A stretch of DNA of 64,000 bases from DATMER01 sp034667225 (GCA_034667225.1 JAXDKG010000060.1:160601-224600); one strand, 5' to 3'. Positions 9,549-18,431 are shown, counted from the first letter of the stretch. The notes: a model not told the origin generated them from the sequence alone. A program made the numbers and translations.

Positions 9549-9938
9549 CTACAGGACGAGGGAGGATGCGGGCGGGGCCCGGGCGGGACCCAGGAGAGAA
9601 GAGGGGGTGGAGACGGTGACCGTCTCCAAAATCGGCACTGTCTCCCCGCGGACCAGACCAGGCAGGGGGACCGGGGGGGCAACCAGGCGCGAGCCCGTCT
9701 GGAGATGCAGCAGGCAGGTCTGGCAGCCGGGGACGTAGGTGGCGTTCGACGCCTCGAAGTGGGGCGGCGCCTCCGGATGGCTCGCCGCCTGATCGATGAA
9801 CGCTCCCCGCCCCTCACGGTCGTGCTCCGCGGAGCCGTCATGCGGAGCGAAGGCCCCGAAAGTCAGGGCAAGCCCCACCGCCAGCGCGATCAGGGATCGG
9901 CGCCAGAGGCTCAGGTCGGGGAAGTGGTCGCGTCTCAT
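9549..9938 (-). CDS. small exported or anchored protein at the head of the metal-import operon
   Basis: The 129-aa protein has a charged start (MRRDHFPDLSLWRRS) and one hydrophobic helix (LIALAVGLALTFGAFA), so it is secreted or membrane anchored. The mature part contains scattered His and a PGCQTCLLHLQTG segment with a CxxC pair, which could bind metal. It ends 61 nt before the porin gene on the same strand, so it is probably the first gene of the porin/SBP/permease transcript. No family was recognised. The C-terminal third is low complexity and Pro/Ser rich. Confidence 0.55.
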   Translation of the reverse strand: MRRDHFPDLSLWRRSLIALAVGLALTFGAFAPHDGSAEHDREGRGAFIDQAASHPEAPPHFEASNATYVPGCQTCLLHLQTGSRLVAPPVPLPGLVRGETVPILETVTVSTPSSLLGPARAPPASSLVL

Positions 9939-10013
9939 CGCTACAGGTGCATCCTAGCAGGAACCGTCCTGCTTGATACGTCCAACAGGGCACAGGGGTT
10001 GCGGATTCCGTGC

Positions 10014-10955
10014 TCAGGTCAGCTCCGTGGCCATCCGCTCATCCCGCCGGTTCTTCCTCATGGACGCCACCACGGCCAACGCCAGTATCGAGAGCACCAC
10101 GAGCAGCGAGACCATCGCCGGGATCTTGTAGACCTCGGTCAGGAGCATCTTGGCACCCACGAAGACCAGGATCGCGGACAGGCCCAGCTTCAGATAGACG
10201 AACTTGTCCATGACCCCGGCGAGCACGAAGTAGAGCGAGCGCAGGCCCAGGATTGCGAAGATGTTCGAGGTGTAGACGAGAAACGGGTCCTCGGTCACGG
10301 CGAAGATGGCCGGGATCGAGTCCACCGCGAAGATCAGGTCCGTGGTCTCCACCAGCACCAGCACGAGGAAGAGCGGCGTGGCCATGAGCTTGCCGGCATG
10401 TCGGACGAAGAAGTGGCCCTCGTGGTAGTCATTCGTCACCGGCATGAGCCGACGTATCAGCTTGAGGACGGGATTGTGCTCGGGGTGGATCTCCTCGTGG
10501 CGGTGCAGGGCCATCTTGATGCCGGTGAAGAGCAGGAAGGCGCCGAAGATGTAGATGATCCAATGGAAGCGGGCGAGGAGCGCCGCGCCGGCCAGGATGA
10601 AGATCGCCCTCATCACCAGCGCGCCCAGGATGCCCCAGAAGAGCACCCGGTGCTGGTAAGCCTTGGGCACCGCGAAGAAGCCGAAGATCAGCGCGATGAC
10701 GAAGATGTTGTCCACGCTGAGCGACTTTTCGATCAGGTAGCCGGTGAAGAACTGGATGCCCGCCTCGCCGCCGCGGAAGTACCAGATGCCGGCGTTGAAG
10801 ATCATGGCGAGCGCGATCCAGACGCCGCTCCAGATCGTGGCTTCCTTGACCGAGACTTCGTGGGATTTGCGGTGGAAGACGCCCAGGTCGAGGGCGAGCA
10901 TCGCCAGGATGAAGGCGTTGAAGCCGACCCACAGCCAGAGGGAAGTTTCCTGCAT
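10014..10955 (-). CDS. TerC/Alx family integral membrane protein, probable Mn2+ exporter
   Basis: The 313-aa protein has nine or so membrane helices with the conserved acidic family motifs: LALDLGVFHRKSHE, EKSLSVDNIFVIALIF, and FAVDSIPAIFAVTEDPF followed by TSNIFAILGLRSLYF. Proteins of this family (Alx, MeeF/MeeY types) export Mn2+ or metallate secreted proteins. The leader of this gene carries a yybP-ykoY-like aptamer and a hairpin that covers the ribosome binding site, so expression is expected to rise with Mn2+. It lies beside a metal-import operon on the same strand but is separated from it by 75 nt. Together they suggest import and export arms of Mn2+ homeostasis. Confidence 0.92.
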   Translation of the reverse strand: MQETSLWLWVGFNAFILAMLALDLGVFHRKSHEVSVKEATIWSGVWIALAMIFNAGIWYFRGGEAGIQFFTGYLIEKSLSVDNIFVIALIFGFFAVPKAYQHRVLFWGILGALVMRAIFILAGAALLARFHWIIYIFGAFLLFTGIKMALHRHEEIHPEHNPVLKLIRRLMPVTNDYHEGHFFVRHAGKLMATPLFLVLVLVETTDLIFAVDSIPAIFAVTEDPFLVYTSNIFAILGLRSLYFVLAGVMDKFVYLKLGLSAILVFVGAKMLLTEVYKIPAMVSLLVVLSILALAVVASMRKNRRDERMATELT

Positions 10956-10960
10956 TGGAG

Positions 10961-10981
10961 CCTATCTCCTTTCGAGATAGG
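10961..10981 (-). promoter_or_regulatory. hairpin sequestering the ribosome binding site of the TerC gene
   Basis: On the minus strand CCTATCTC and GAGATAGG form a perfect 8-bp stem with loop GAAAG. The Shine-Dalgarno AAGGAG lies half in the loop and half in the 3' arm, about ten bases before the ATG at 10955. A second hairpin with 8-bp arms (GCCGTGGG/CCCACGGC, 10981-11004) sits directly upstream. Together they look like the expression platform of the riboswitch at 11058-11142, acting on translation. Confidence 0.7.
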
Positions 10982-11057
10982 CCGTGGGGTGCGAGACCCA
11001 CGGCACGGTTTTCGTGTCGTGGTGGTCTCGCCGTCGGTCCGATTCACCGATCGAAAG

Positions 11058-11142
11058 GCCGGGAGGTATCGCCTCGGCAGCGCACCTCCGTCTTGACGGC
11101 CTCCCGACCCAGGAGAGATCCTGGGTGGCTACTCCCCACCGG
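11058..11142 (-). promoter_or_regulatory. yybP-ykoY (Mn2+) riboswitch-like aptamer
   Basis: The minus strand carries GGGGAGTAGCC at 11137-11127, the signature 5' loop of the yybP-ykoY aptamer. A P2 hairpin (CCCAGGA-TCTC-TCCTGGG) follows, then GTCAA as in known members, and a 3' block GGCGATACCTCCC matching the conserved GC-A-ACCU closing strand. CCGG at the 5' side can pair with CCGG at the 3' side to close P1. The gene downstream is a TerC/Alx protein, the classical partner of this RNA. The P3-P4 region is shorter than in the E. coli alx or L. lactis examples. Confidence 0.8.
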
Positions 11143-11313
11143 GGAAGTGGCATTAGATCCAACAAGACGGAAGGGGTCAAGGATTCCGGCGGAAGGAGGG
11201 GACGATGAGGATTGCTTGGATCGGGACCGGGCTGATGGGGCGGATTACTCGGCGCTCTACGAGGTGATGTCACGCCGCGACTTTCGGCACCGACCCCGGA
11301 TACAATCCCCCGC

Positions 11314-12255
11314 ATGGATCAGGGTCATCCCGAGCCGGAGTTGCTGGCGCGCTACGCCCGCGGCGAGATGAGACGCGAGGAGAGCCGCGCCCTGGAGGAG
11401 CACCTCGCCGACTGCCTCCTCTGCCAGGAGGCGGTCGATGAGCTGCCCGCCCGGTCCGGCGGCGTGGTGCGCTGGCAGGGTCATCGCTTCACGCGCAAGG
11501 AAGAAGAGCCGGTTCCAGAGGGTCCGGACCGCAGGGAGACGGTGCGCGGCGTCCTGCGTGCCCTGGGAGACGTCCTGGCTGCCACGAGCGAGACCGCGGC
11601 CGCCCGTCTCCTGAGCCAGCCCGAGCATCGCCGCCGAGCGATGATCCGCGAGGATCCTCAGCTCCACACCCTGGGCCTTTGCGAGCTGCTGGAGGCGCGC
11701 TGCCGGGCGTCGTGGCTCGAAGACCCGGACGAGGCTGTCGAAAACGCCAAGCTGGCCGTGCTCATCGCCCAGAAGCTGAGCCCCGAGGCATACGGCTCCC
11801 GGCGGGTCGAGGACGTGCGCGCCCTGGCGTGGGTCCACCTGGGGACCTCTTTTCGACTGGCTTCCGAAAGCATAGTGGCGGAAGGCACGGAGCCTGCCGA
11901 CCCGGAGGCCTATCCGACCGGCACCATCGGAGCCTCGGTGCTGAGGGATGGGCAAGGCGCCGTGGAAGCCGCCCTCCGTGAGACCCGGGATGCCTGTCTC
12001 GAGCGCGGTCTCGAATACGACGCGGCGCTGGTCACGCTCGATCTGGCCTCGGCCCTCCTGAGGGGGGATCGCTCCGACGAGATCGCGCCCCTCGCCGGGG
12101 AGGCGGCAGGGCTCTTCTCGGAGCCCTACCTCTCGGAGGCCATGCGTTTCCTCCAGAGCTCTGCCGAAGGGGAGGAGATCACACCCGAGCTCATGGGCCG
12201 CATGACCCTACTGCTCCAGCGGCGGCGGAGCGGGGCGGCGGAGCGGTTTGAGTAG
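11314..12255 (+). CDS. zf-HC2-type N-terminus with helical repeat C-terminus
   Basis: The 313-aa protein begins with a putative zinc-finger segment (LEEHLADCLLCQEAVDEL, an H-x3-C-x2-C arrangement) like that of anti-sigma factors. It has no transmembrane segment. The remaining 240 residues are predicted helical, with TPR-like pairs (for example DEAVENAKLAVLIAQKLS). This layout is common in Acidobacteriota as soluble regulators of unknown partner. The gene overlaps the start of gluQ by 8 nt, so the two are translationally coupled. No sigma factor gene adjoins it on this strand; the ECF pair at 13.2-14.6 kb is convergent. Confidence 0.7.
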   Translation: MDQGHPEPELLARYARGEMRREESRALEEHLADCLLCQEAVDELPARSGGVVRWQGHRFTRKEEEPVPEGPDRRETVRGVLRALGDVLAATSETAAARLLSQPEHRRRAMIREDPQLHTLGLCELLEARCRASWLEDPDEAVENAKLAVLIAQKLSPEAYGSRRVEDVRALAWVHLGTSFRLASESIVAEGTEPADPEAYPTGTIGASVLRDGQGAVEAALRETRDACLERGLEYDAALVTLDLASALLRGDRSDEIAPLAGEAAGLFSEPYLSEAMRFLQSSAEGEEITPELMGRMTLLLQRRRSGAAERFE

Positions 12256-13174
12256 AGTCGAGCGGGGGCGGTATGCCCCCTCTCCCACGGGGCTGATCCA
12301 TGCCGGCAATGCCCGCACGGCGCTGGCCGCGTGGCTCTCCGTGCGCTCGCAGTCGGGCACCTTCGTCTGGCGCCTGGAGGATCTGGACGGGCCGCGGGTC
12401 ATCCCCGGCATGGCCGAGGCCGCGATGGAGGATCTCGCCTGGCTTGGGCTGGATTGGGACGAGGGTCCCTATGTCCAATCGGAACGGTCTGCTTTCTACG
12501 AGGAGGCGCTCGCCCGCCTGGCCGCGGCCGGGCGCCTCTTCCCCTGCCGCCGCTCGCGCAAGGACCTGCAATCGATCGCCTCGGCGCCACATGGTCCGCA
12601 GGCAGGTGCTCCCTATCCCGTGGCCTTCCGGCCCGAGCGTCTCGACCCCGACTGGTTCGGGCATCTCTCGGACGCGGCGATCCGCTTCCAGGTTCACGAC
12701 CGGCCGGTCGAGTGGATCGATCGGATTTATGGTCATCAGACCGAGCGCGTCGATCAGACTGTCGGGGACTTCGTCCTCAAGCGGAGGGATGGCCTCTACG
12801 CCTATCAGCTCGCCGTGGTGGTGGACGACCTCCTGATGGGGATCAACGAGGTCGTCCGCGGCGCCGACCTGCTGGATTCCACCGCCCGGCAGATCCAGCT
12901 CATCGAAGCTTTGGGGAGAACGCCGCCGGCCTACGCTCACGTTCCCCTGGTCGTGAACGCGCAGGGGGAAAAGCTTTCGAAGAGAGATGCGGGGCTGACT
13001 CTGCGCTCGTTGCGGGAGGCGGGAGTGAGGCCTGAGGCGCTGGCGGGCTATTTGGGCTGGTCGCTGGGGATTCTGGACAGGTCCGAGCCGTGCCCGGCGG
13101 CAGAGCTGGTGCCGCTGTTTTCCTGGGAGAAGGTCAGGCGGGAGACCTGGGTGCTTGCTCCAAACGACCTCTAA
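12248..13174 (+). CDS. gluQ: glutamyl-Q tRNA(Asp) synthetase
   Basis: The enzyme is a truncated GluRS paralogue that activates glutamate and attaches it to queuosine-34 of tRNA(Asp). The 308-aa length is the normal size, without an anticodon-binding domain. The class I signature is RYAPSPTGLIHAGNARTA at the N-terminus, and the KMSKS-equivalent is EKLSKRDAG. The LEDLDGPR element is also present. The usual CxC...C zinc site of E. coli GluQ is degenerate here (a lone Cys in LFPCRRSRKD). The start is TTG, eight bases inside the preceding gene. The 3' end overlaps by 4 nt the end of the convergent anti-sigma gene. Confidence 0.9.
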   Translation: MSRVERGRYAPSPTGLIHAGNARTALAAWLSVRSQSGTFVWRLEDLDGPRVIPGMAEAAMEDLAWLGLDWDEGPYVQSERSAFYEEALARLAAAGRLFPCRRSRKDLQSIASAPHGPQAGAPYPVAFRPERLDPDWFGHLSDAAIRFQVHDRPVEWIDRIYGHQTERVDQTVGDFVLKRRDGLYAYQLAVVVDDLLMGINEVVRGADLLDSTARQIQLIEALGRTPPAYAHVPLVVNAQGEKLSKRDAGLTLRSLREAGVRPEALAGYLGWSLGILDRSEPCPAAELVPLFSWEKVRRETWVLAPNDL

Positions 13175-13950
13175 GGCGCGATCCGGAAAGAATACCCGCT
13201 CAGCTCGGAAGCACCGCCGCCGGCCTTGACACCTTCGAGCGTCAGTCGATACTCGCCCGGCTTGAAAAAACCCGCGGGGAAGGTGAGCAGCAGCGCTTCG
13301 AGCGCGTTCGGCTTCAGGCCAGCCTCCCGGAACATCCGCTTGCCGCGGGCATCCGTGACCGTCACCCGGTAGCTTTCAAAGCGCGGATCGGCCCCAGCAT
13401 CGACGGCCAGGGAGAAGTAGCCGCTGTTCACATCAACAGACGCGGCCTCTTTCTCTCCGCGGACCGCGGTAAGCAGAAAAACCGGGGTGTTGACGAGAGG
13501 CGAAGGGGCGGCCGTGGGCGCCGGGGTTGCTTCTACCTGGGCGAGCCGCTGGCGCTCGCTCTTTTCAAGACGCTGGCGGAGGTCGTCCGCGCTCCGCCGT
13601 TCCTTTTCGAAGAGCTGGCGCCAGCTCGCCTCGGTGTTCATGGGTGTATCACCCCGGCTCCCCGCGAGATACCCCAGCACGGGCAGGACCGCGGCGACTA
13701 CCAGAGCGGCCACGGCGATCCACCTCCGCCGGACGAGCCATGCGAGGAGACCGGCTTTCGCCACGTCCTCGGCCACGACCGTCTTCAGGCCGCGCTGGAA
13801 GCCGCGGGCCATCTGCAGCCGTTCCTGGCAATCGGGGCAGCCCACGAAGTGCTCCTCGAACCCGGCCTCTTCCTCCGGCGGCAACTGCCCCCGATGGTAG
13901 AGGTCGATGAGCCCGTGCTCCTCGATGTATGCGTGGTCAATTTCGTTCAC
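13171..13950 (-). CDS. membrane anti-sigma factor-like protein (zf-HC2, TM, coiled coil)
   Basis: The 259-aa protein has a cytoplasmic zf-HC2-like zinc-binding start (EEHFVGCPDCQERL, H-x3-C-x2-C). One membrane helix (WIAVAALVVAAVLPVLGYLAG) follows at about residues 77-97. An external part then has a short coiled coil (EKERRSADDLRQRLEKSERQR) and a beta-rich C-terminal domain. Its ATG overlaps the stop of the ECF sigma gene as ATGA, the usual arrangement of a sigma/anti-sigma pair. Binding the sigma factor at the membrane until an envelope signal arrives is the likely role, by family and context. Confidence 0.85.
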   Translation of the reverse strand: MNEIDHAYIEEHGLIDLYHRGQLPPEEEAGFEEHFVGCPDCQERLQMARGFQRGLKTVVAEDVAKAGLLAWLVRRRWIAVAALVVAAVLPVLGYLAGSRGDTPMNTEASWRQLFEKERRSADDLRQRLEKSERQRLAQVEATPAPTAAPSPLVNTPVFLLTAVRGEKEAASVDVNSGYFSLAVDAGADPRFESYRVTVTDARGKRMFREAGLKPNALEALLLTFPAGFFKPGEYRLTLEGVKAGGGASELSGYSFRIAP

Positions 13951-14597
13951 CCGGCTCTCCTCCCTCCTAGAGAGAGTGTGACGAAGAGCAGGATTATCCC
14001 AAGCGCGCGGCGGCCGACGCGCTCCAGGTAGAGCTCCCGGTAACGCTCGCGGGCGCGGTGCAGCACGCGGTTGAACTGCAGGCTGGAGAGGCCGAAGTCG
14101 GCCGAGATGCGCTCCTTGTCCTCCTCGGCGATGTAGAAACGGAGGAGGATGTCGCGGTCGCGCTCGGTGCCCAGCTCCCGGATCACCTGGCGCACGAGCC
14201 CCGCATCCTCCCGGGTCAGCAGCTCGGAGAGGGGGCCGGAGCCGGACGCTTTAACCTCGGCGATGGCGTCGCTGTCGGGCTCGGTCTTGCGCCTCTGGAT
14301 CTTGCGGTAGTGCTCGATGGTGAGGCTGCGGGCGATCTGCGCGAGAAAGCCGGGGAGCTTCGCGGGCTCGCGCAGCTCCCCCCGGCGGAGCTTTTCGATC
14401 ACCAGCCGGAACGTCTCCTGGAAGATGTCCTCGGCCTCGGGCCGGCCGTTGGTCTGGCGGTCCAGGAGGATCGCGATACCGCGGCCGTAGGTCTCGATCA
14501 GACGTTCCTCGGCCCGCCGGTCGCCCGCATGAATCTGCGCGACGAGGTCCTCCGGCCGTTCGCTGGTTGCGTCTAGGGTGTTCCCTTGGCTGGCCAG
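13947..14597 (-). CDS. ECF RNA polymerase sigma factor, apparently with a CTG start
   Basis: Region 2 is visible as AEDIFQETFRLVIEKL...FLAQIARSLTIEHYRK and region 4 as RDILLRFYIAEEDKERISAD plus FNRVLHRARERYRELYLE. A GTG at 14402 would begin in the middle of region 2.1 and drop conserved residues. The same frame stays open upstream to a TGA near 14640 and has no ATG, GTG or TTG there. A CTG at 14597 lies nine bases after AGGGGA and would give 216 aa, a normal ECF length. The C-terminus has an extra hydrophobic stretch (ALGIILLFVTLSLGG). A missed base in the 5' part is the alternative to a CTG start. Confidence 0.8.
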   Translation of the reverse strand: MASQGNTLDATSERPEDLVAQIHAGDRRAEERLIETYGRGIAILLDRQTNGRPEAEDIFQETFRLVIEKLRRGELREPAKLPGFLAQIARSLTIEHYRKIQRRKTEPDSDAIAEVKASGSGPLSELLTREDAGLVRQVIRELGTERDRDILLRFYIAEEDKERISADFGLSSLQFNRVLHRARERYRELYLERVGRRALGIILLFVTLSLGGRRAG

Positions 14598-14639
14598 AAG
14601 CGCTCTTCCCCTGCTTTCGAAGTGCGCGGGGATTCTACC

Positions 14640-15071
14640 TCAGCCGCCCGGCGGCCGGTCATTCGCGCCCCAGACGCCCACCTGGTCGGGATCGCCCAGG
14701 ACGGTGGAGCCGTAGAGCGAGATCGTGGATTGGCTGGCGGTCGTGTTCGCCTCGCAGGCGGAGATGTAGATGCGCAGCGGCTGACCTTGGTAGTAGCCGA
14801 TCCAGCGCAGGCTGCCGTCGGCGAACATGAGCTCCAGCGGCTGCTGCTCCTGGTCCAGGCTGGAAAAGACCGGGGTCCAGCTCCCATCGGGGTTGGGGCT
14901 GAGGACCGAGAATCCCATCAAGGTCTGGAATTCATCGTTGAGGAATGGCTCCTTCGCGCCACTCTCTCCCGTGCCCAGCACGAGCTGCCATCCCCTCTGC
15001 AGGAAGGGCCGCTCGCCGTCCCCCCACCACAAATACCAGGTGCCCGTGAAATCCTTGACGCTGATGCCCAT
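14640..15071 (-). CDS. hypothetical protein, 143 aa, WG-rich beta protein
   Basis: The start at 15071 is chosen because AGGAGG lies just upstream. The protein (MGISVKDFTGTWYLWWGDGE...) is beta-rich and aromatic, without a signal peptide or membrane segment. It resembles lipocalin-like or avidin-like small barrels by its TGTWYL...W...G...GSW pattern, but no family is claimed. It ends 43 nt before the CTG start of the sigma gene and begins 61 nt after the CHAT gene, on the same strand. It could therefore be cotranscribed with the CHAT protein. Confidence 0.65.
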   Translation of the reverse strand: MGISVKDFTGTWYLWWGDGERPFLQRGWQLVLGTGESGAKEPFLNDEFQTLMGFSVLSPNPDGSWTPVFSSLDQEQQPLELMFADGSLRWIGYYQGQPLRIYISACEANTTASQSTISLYGSTVLGDPDQVGVWGANDRPPGG

Positions 15072-15132
15072 GACGTTTCCTCCTTGTCTTGGTCCAATCC
15101 CGGAGTGGGACGGGCCTGCCCGAAATCGCACT

Positions 15133-18100
15133 TCAATTCCATGCCCCCTGCAGGACGAATCCGGCCCAGAAGTATGGATCCCGCCAGCGCCGCTCGCGCC
15201 GCAGCGAGAGCTGGGCCGAGCGCAGGGCCGCGGCGGGCGCCAGCCCCTCCTCCCAAAGGGCGCGATAGAAACGTGTCATCAGCTCCGACGTGGCGCGGTC
15301 CTCCACCTTCCACAGGCTTGCCACCACGCGCGGAGCGCCGGCATAGAGGAAGCCTCGGGTCAGCCCCACCAACCCCTCGCCGCGCAGCTCCCGGCCCAGC
15401 GCCGTGCGGCAGCCGCTCAGCACGACCAGGTCCGCGTCCAGGCGGAGGCCGTAGACGTCACGGAGATGGAGGAAGCCTTCCTGCGCGCTCCCGTCCGGGC
15501 CGACCATGGAGAGCGCCAGCCCCGAGAGCGCCGGCCGCTCCGTATCGAGCACGCCATGCGTGGCGAAGTGGATCACCCGGTAGCCGCTCAGCCGGTCGTC
15601 CAGGACACGCGAGCGCGAGGCCTCGAAGTCGAGGGCCACGGCGGCCTTGCCAGGGGGAGCCAGCGCGGCGATGGCAGCCGCCTCGCTCCTGGAGGCCGGG
15701 AGCCGCTCGAATACAACGTCCCGCCGCGCTTGACTCGAAGCCGCCGGCGCCTCCTTGCCCGTCACCCGCGGGTCCGCGGCCTCGAAGACCGGGTCTGCCA
15801 GTACCGTGATCCAGCCGGATTCCGGGGACGGCCTGGAGAGCCGCTTCCGCTGCGCTGCGAGTGCCGACGCCGAAGGGAGGTAGACGATCTCATGCCGCTC
15901 GAGCAGGGGGACAGGCGCAGCATCCGAGTCATTCGAGTCAAAGACCGGCAGCGCTCCGAAGGGCACGTAGTGGAGGGCGCCGTCCGCGATCACCGCGAGC
16001 CGCTTGCCGTCCAGCCTCGCCGCCACGGGTCCGAGGAGCAGCTTCGCCAACTCGGCCGCCTCGCCCGATTCCCGGGCGCGATCCTCCACGTCGAACCCGC
16101 TCAGCCCTTCGTGGACCCGGCGCGCGGCCGCCTCGATCGCGGCGCGGCCGGGCAGCTCGTGCGACTCGACGGAGCCCGGCGTCACCCTCCAGAGGAAGCT
16201 GCGGACCTCGCCCAGCGAGTAGACGAGGAGGACCGTGTCCGCATCGAGCAGCGCCTGGACTTCGGACACGCGGAGCGGCTCCGGGCGGGTCAGGGCCGCG
16301 TAGGCCGGACTGCCGCGGCGAATCTCGGCCTCCGCGAGGTCGAGCTCGCGGAGGATCACCTGCTGCTCCTGCTCCAGCGCGGTTCGCGCCGGGCCTTCCT
16401 TCTCGCTCAGGGCGCGGGCGGCTTTCGCGCTCAGGCGTCGCCGGAGGAGGGTGCGGCGCTCCAGGAGGGCGGGTTCGATCCCCTTTCCCGGATCGACGCC
16501 TGCCTCGCCGAGCAGCTCCAGGAGCGTGCGGGCGCGGGCGCGCTCCGCGACCTCCAGGGCGGCGCGGTCGTGCCCCGCGGCCGGCGCGGACCGGTGGGCT
16601 TCCATGAGAAGGTCGATCAGCAGCTCATAGGTGCCGTGCTGGGTGGCGGAGAAAGAGGCCCGCAGGTCGGGGTTTCCGATGTGGGAACGCAGCGATTCGC
16701 CCACGGCGAGCGCCGCTTCGGCATGGGCCCGGGCCTCGGCGGAGCGGCCGAGGCGGCGCTCGGTCCGGGCCAGCGCGAAGAGCGTCTGAGCCTCGCCCGC
16801 AGGTTGGCGGGCGGCCCGTGCGATCCCGAGCGCCCGCTCCAGCATGGCGAGCGCCTCCTCCCCATCTCCCAGGCCCGCGCGGGCCTCGCCCAGAGCACGC
16901 AGGGCCTCGGCCTCGCCCGCCAGGTCGCCCACCTCGTGGAGGAGCGCGACGGCCTTCTCCAGAGAGGCCATCCCGGCCGCCGGGTCGCCCAGGGCACCGG
17001 AGGTCCTCCCGGCGTCGAGCAGCGCGTTGCCCTCGCCGCGGCGGTCGCCGAGCGCCCGGCACAGCTCCAGCGCCTGGCGGTGAAGCTCCAGCGCCGCTCG
17101 CGGATCGCCGAGGCGGAGCTGGACCAGGCTGAGGTTGGCCAGCGTGGCCGCCTCGCCTTCTCGGTCCCCGATCTCCCGCCGGAGGCGCAGCGCCGGCTCG
17201 TAGCTCGCCAGCGCTTGACGCGGCTCGCCCAGGGCGTGGTAGACCGTGCCCAGGTTGTGGAGCACCTGCGCCTGCCAGCGCCGGTCATCCAGCTCGCGGA
17301 AGACCTCCAGCGCCTGGGCGTAGCGCACCAGCGCCTCCTGGAGCTCGCCCATCTCGCGGTAGAGCACGGCCATCTGGTTTAGGGTCCGCGCCATGCCGTT
17401 GCGGTCGCCCAGAGATTGCAGCCGGGTCAACGCCTCCTCGTACCGCGCGAGCGCCTCGTCCGGCTCCCCGAGCACGTCGTGGACGCGGCCCACATTCGTG
17501 AGCGCCGCGCCTTCGAGCGCTCCCGCCTGGACCTCGCGCAGCAGGGGCAGCGCGCGCTCGTAGCAGGTCAGCCCGGCCCGCAGCTCTCCGGCCGAGAGGT
17601 CCATCAAGCAGAGATTGCTGAGCGACGCGCCCTCGCCGTACCGGTCGCCGATCGCCTGCTGGAGGCTCCGCGCCGCCTCGAAGGACGCCCGCGCTTCGTC
17701 CATCCGGCCCAGCATCCAGAGGCCGAGCCCAAGCTCGTTGCGGGTAGCGGCCTCCCAGAGCCGGTCGCCGAGCGACTGCCAGAGCGGCAGCACCCGTTCG
17801 CCGAGCTCCAGCGCCTGGCGAGTATCTCCTGTGAGACGAGCGAGCACCGCCGCCGCATACAGCGCTCGTGCCTGGTTTGGGGGCTCGCGATAGAGGGCGG
17901 ACGCCTCCAGGTACCTGGCCAGGGCTTTTTTCCGACCGTCCGCCGAGCCTTGCCGGTATGCCTCGCCCGCCCGGCTCATCGCCGTTTCGGCTTCGAGGCG
18001 CCCGGGGTCGTCCAGCGGCTCGACGCGGATCGAGTAGCGTCCCGAAGGCGCTCCGGCCTCCAGCGCCCGCACCTCCACCTCGTGCGCAGGCCCGGCCACC

Positions 18101-18345
18101 ACCAGCGTTTCGATCCCCTGACGGTCGAAGGGAGCGTCCACGGCGATGCCACCGGGAACCCCGACGGCGACGTCGATCCCGAGCTGCTCGACCGTCACCA
18201 GCCAGGAGCCGCTGCCGTTCAGGGCAAGCTCATGGATGTGCGATTCGCCCGCGGACAGCGAGCGCTCCACGGGAGCCGGTGGCGAGGTCAGGAGCGCCGC
18301 GGCGAGAACAGCCCCGGCCGGCAGTCGAACGGCGGGTCGGATCAT
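15133..18345 (-). CDS. exported TPR-CHAT domain protein
   Basis: The 1070-aa protein begins with a signal-like segment and a beta domain (residues to about 130, with ESHIHELALNGSGSWLVTVEQ). At least ten tetratricopeptide repeats follow (about 130-560) with recurrent LG-x2-Y/R-x2-A...A motifs. A helical linker leads to a C-terminal CHAT domain. The caspase-like dyad is present: His in HFATHGVLD (about residue 930) and Cys in VLSGCRTALG (about residue 979). CHAT proteases are used in programmed death and type III-E CRISPR systems, but this exported TPR form is a common stand-alone type in soil bacteria. The start at 18345 follows AGGAGATCC. No antitoxin-like partner is adjacent. Confidence 0.9.
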   Translation of the reverse strand: MIRPAVRLPAGAVLAAALLTSPPAPVERSLSAGESHIHELALNGSGSWLVTVEQLGIDVAVGVPGGIAVDAPFDRQGIETLVVAGPAHEVEVRALEAGAPSGRYSIRVEPLDDPGRLEAETAMSRAGEAYRQGSADGRKKALARYLEASALYREPPNQARALYAAAVLARLTGDTRQALELGERVLPLWQSLGDRLWEAATRNELGLGLWMLGRMDEARASFEAARSLQQAIGDRYGEGASLSNLCLMDLSAGELRAGLTCYERALPLLREVQAGALEGAALTNVGRVHDVLGEPDEALARYEEALTRLQSLGDRNGMARTLNQMAVLYREMGELQEALVRYAQALEVFRELDDRRWQAQVLHNLGTVYHALGEPRQALASYEPALRLRREIGDREGEAATLANLSLVQLRLGDPRAALELHRQALELCRALGDRRGEGNALLDAGRTSGALGDPAAGMASLEKAVALLHEVGDLAGEAEALRALGEARAGLGDGEEALAMLERALGIARAARQPAGEAQTLFALARTERRLGRSAEARAHAEAALAVGESLRSHIGNPDLRASFSATQHGTYELLIDLLMEAHRSAPAAGHDRAALEVAERARARTLLELLGEAGVDPGKGIEPALLERRTLLRRRLSAKAARALSEKEGPARTALEQEQQVILRELDLAEAEIRRGSPAYAALTRPEPLRVSEVQALLDADTVLLVYSLGEVRSFLWRVTPGSVESHELPGRAAIEAAARRVHEGLSGFDVEDRARESGEAAELAKLLLGPVAARLDGKRLAVIADGALHYVPFGALPVFDSNDSDAAPVPLLERHEIVYLPSASALAAQRKRLSRPSPESGWITVLADPVFEAADPRVTGKEAPAASSQARRDVVFERLPASRSEAAAIAALAPPGKAAVALDFEASRSRVLDDRLSGYRVIHFATHGVLDTERPALSGLALSMVGPDGSAQEGFLHLRDVYGLRLDADLVVLSGCRTALGRELRGEGLVGLTRGFLYAGAPRVVASLWKVEDRATSELMTRFYRALWEEGLAPAAALRSAQLSLRRERRWRDPYFWAGFVLQGAWN

Positions 18346-18431
18346 GGATCTCCTGGAATCGGGTCGATGATACACCGCCAAAAGGCGCCGATCTTGCAAT
18401 TCTCAGGGAGAGAGCGCGTGGGAGGTGCATC

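Noticed and set aside
15133..18345. CHAT protein as part of a CRISPR-associated (Craspase-like) or gasdermin system
   Set aside because: It is exported with TPRs, and no cas, gasdermin-like or other partner gene is adjacent.
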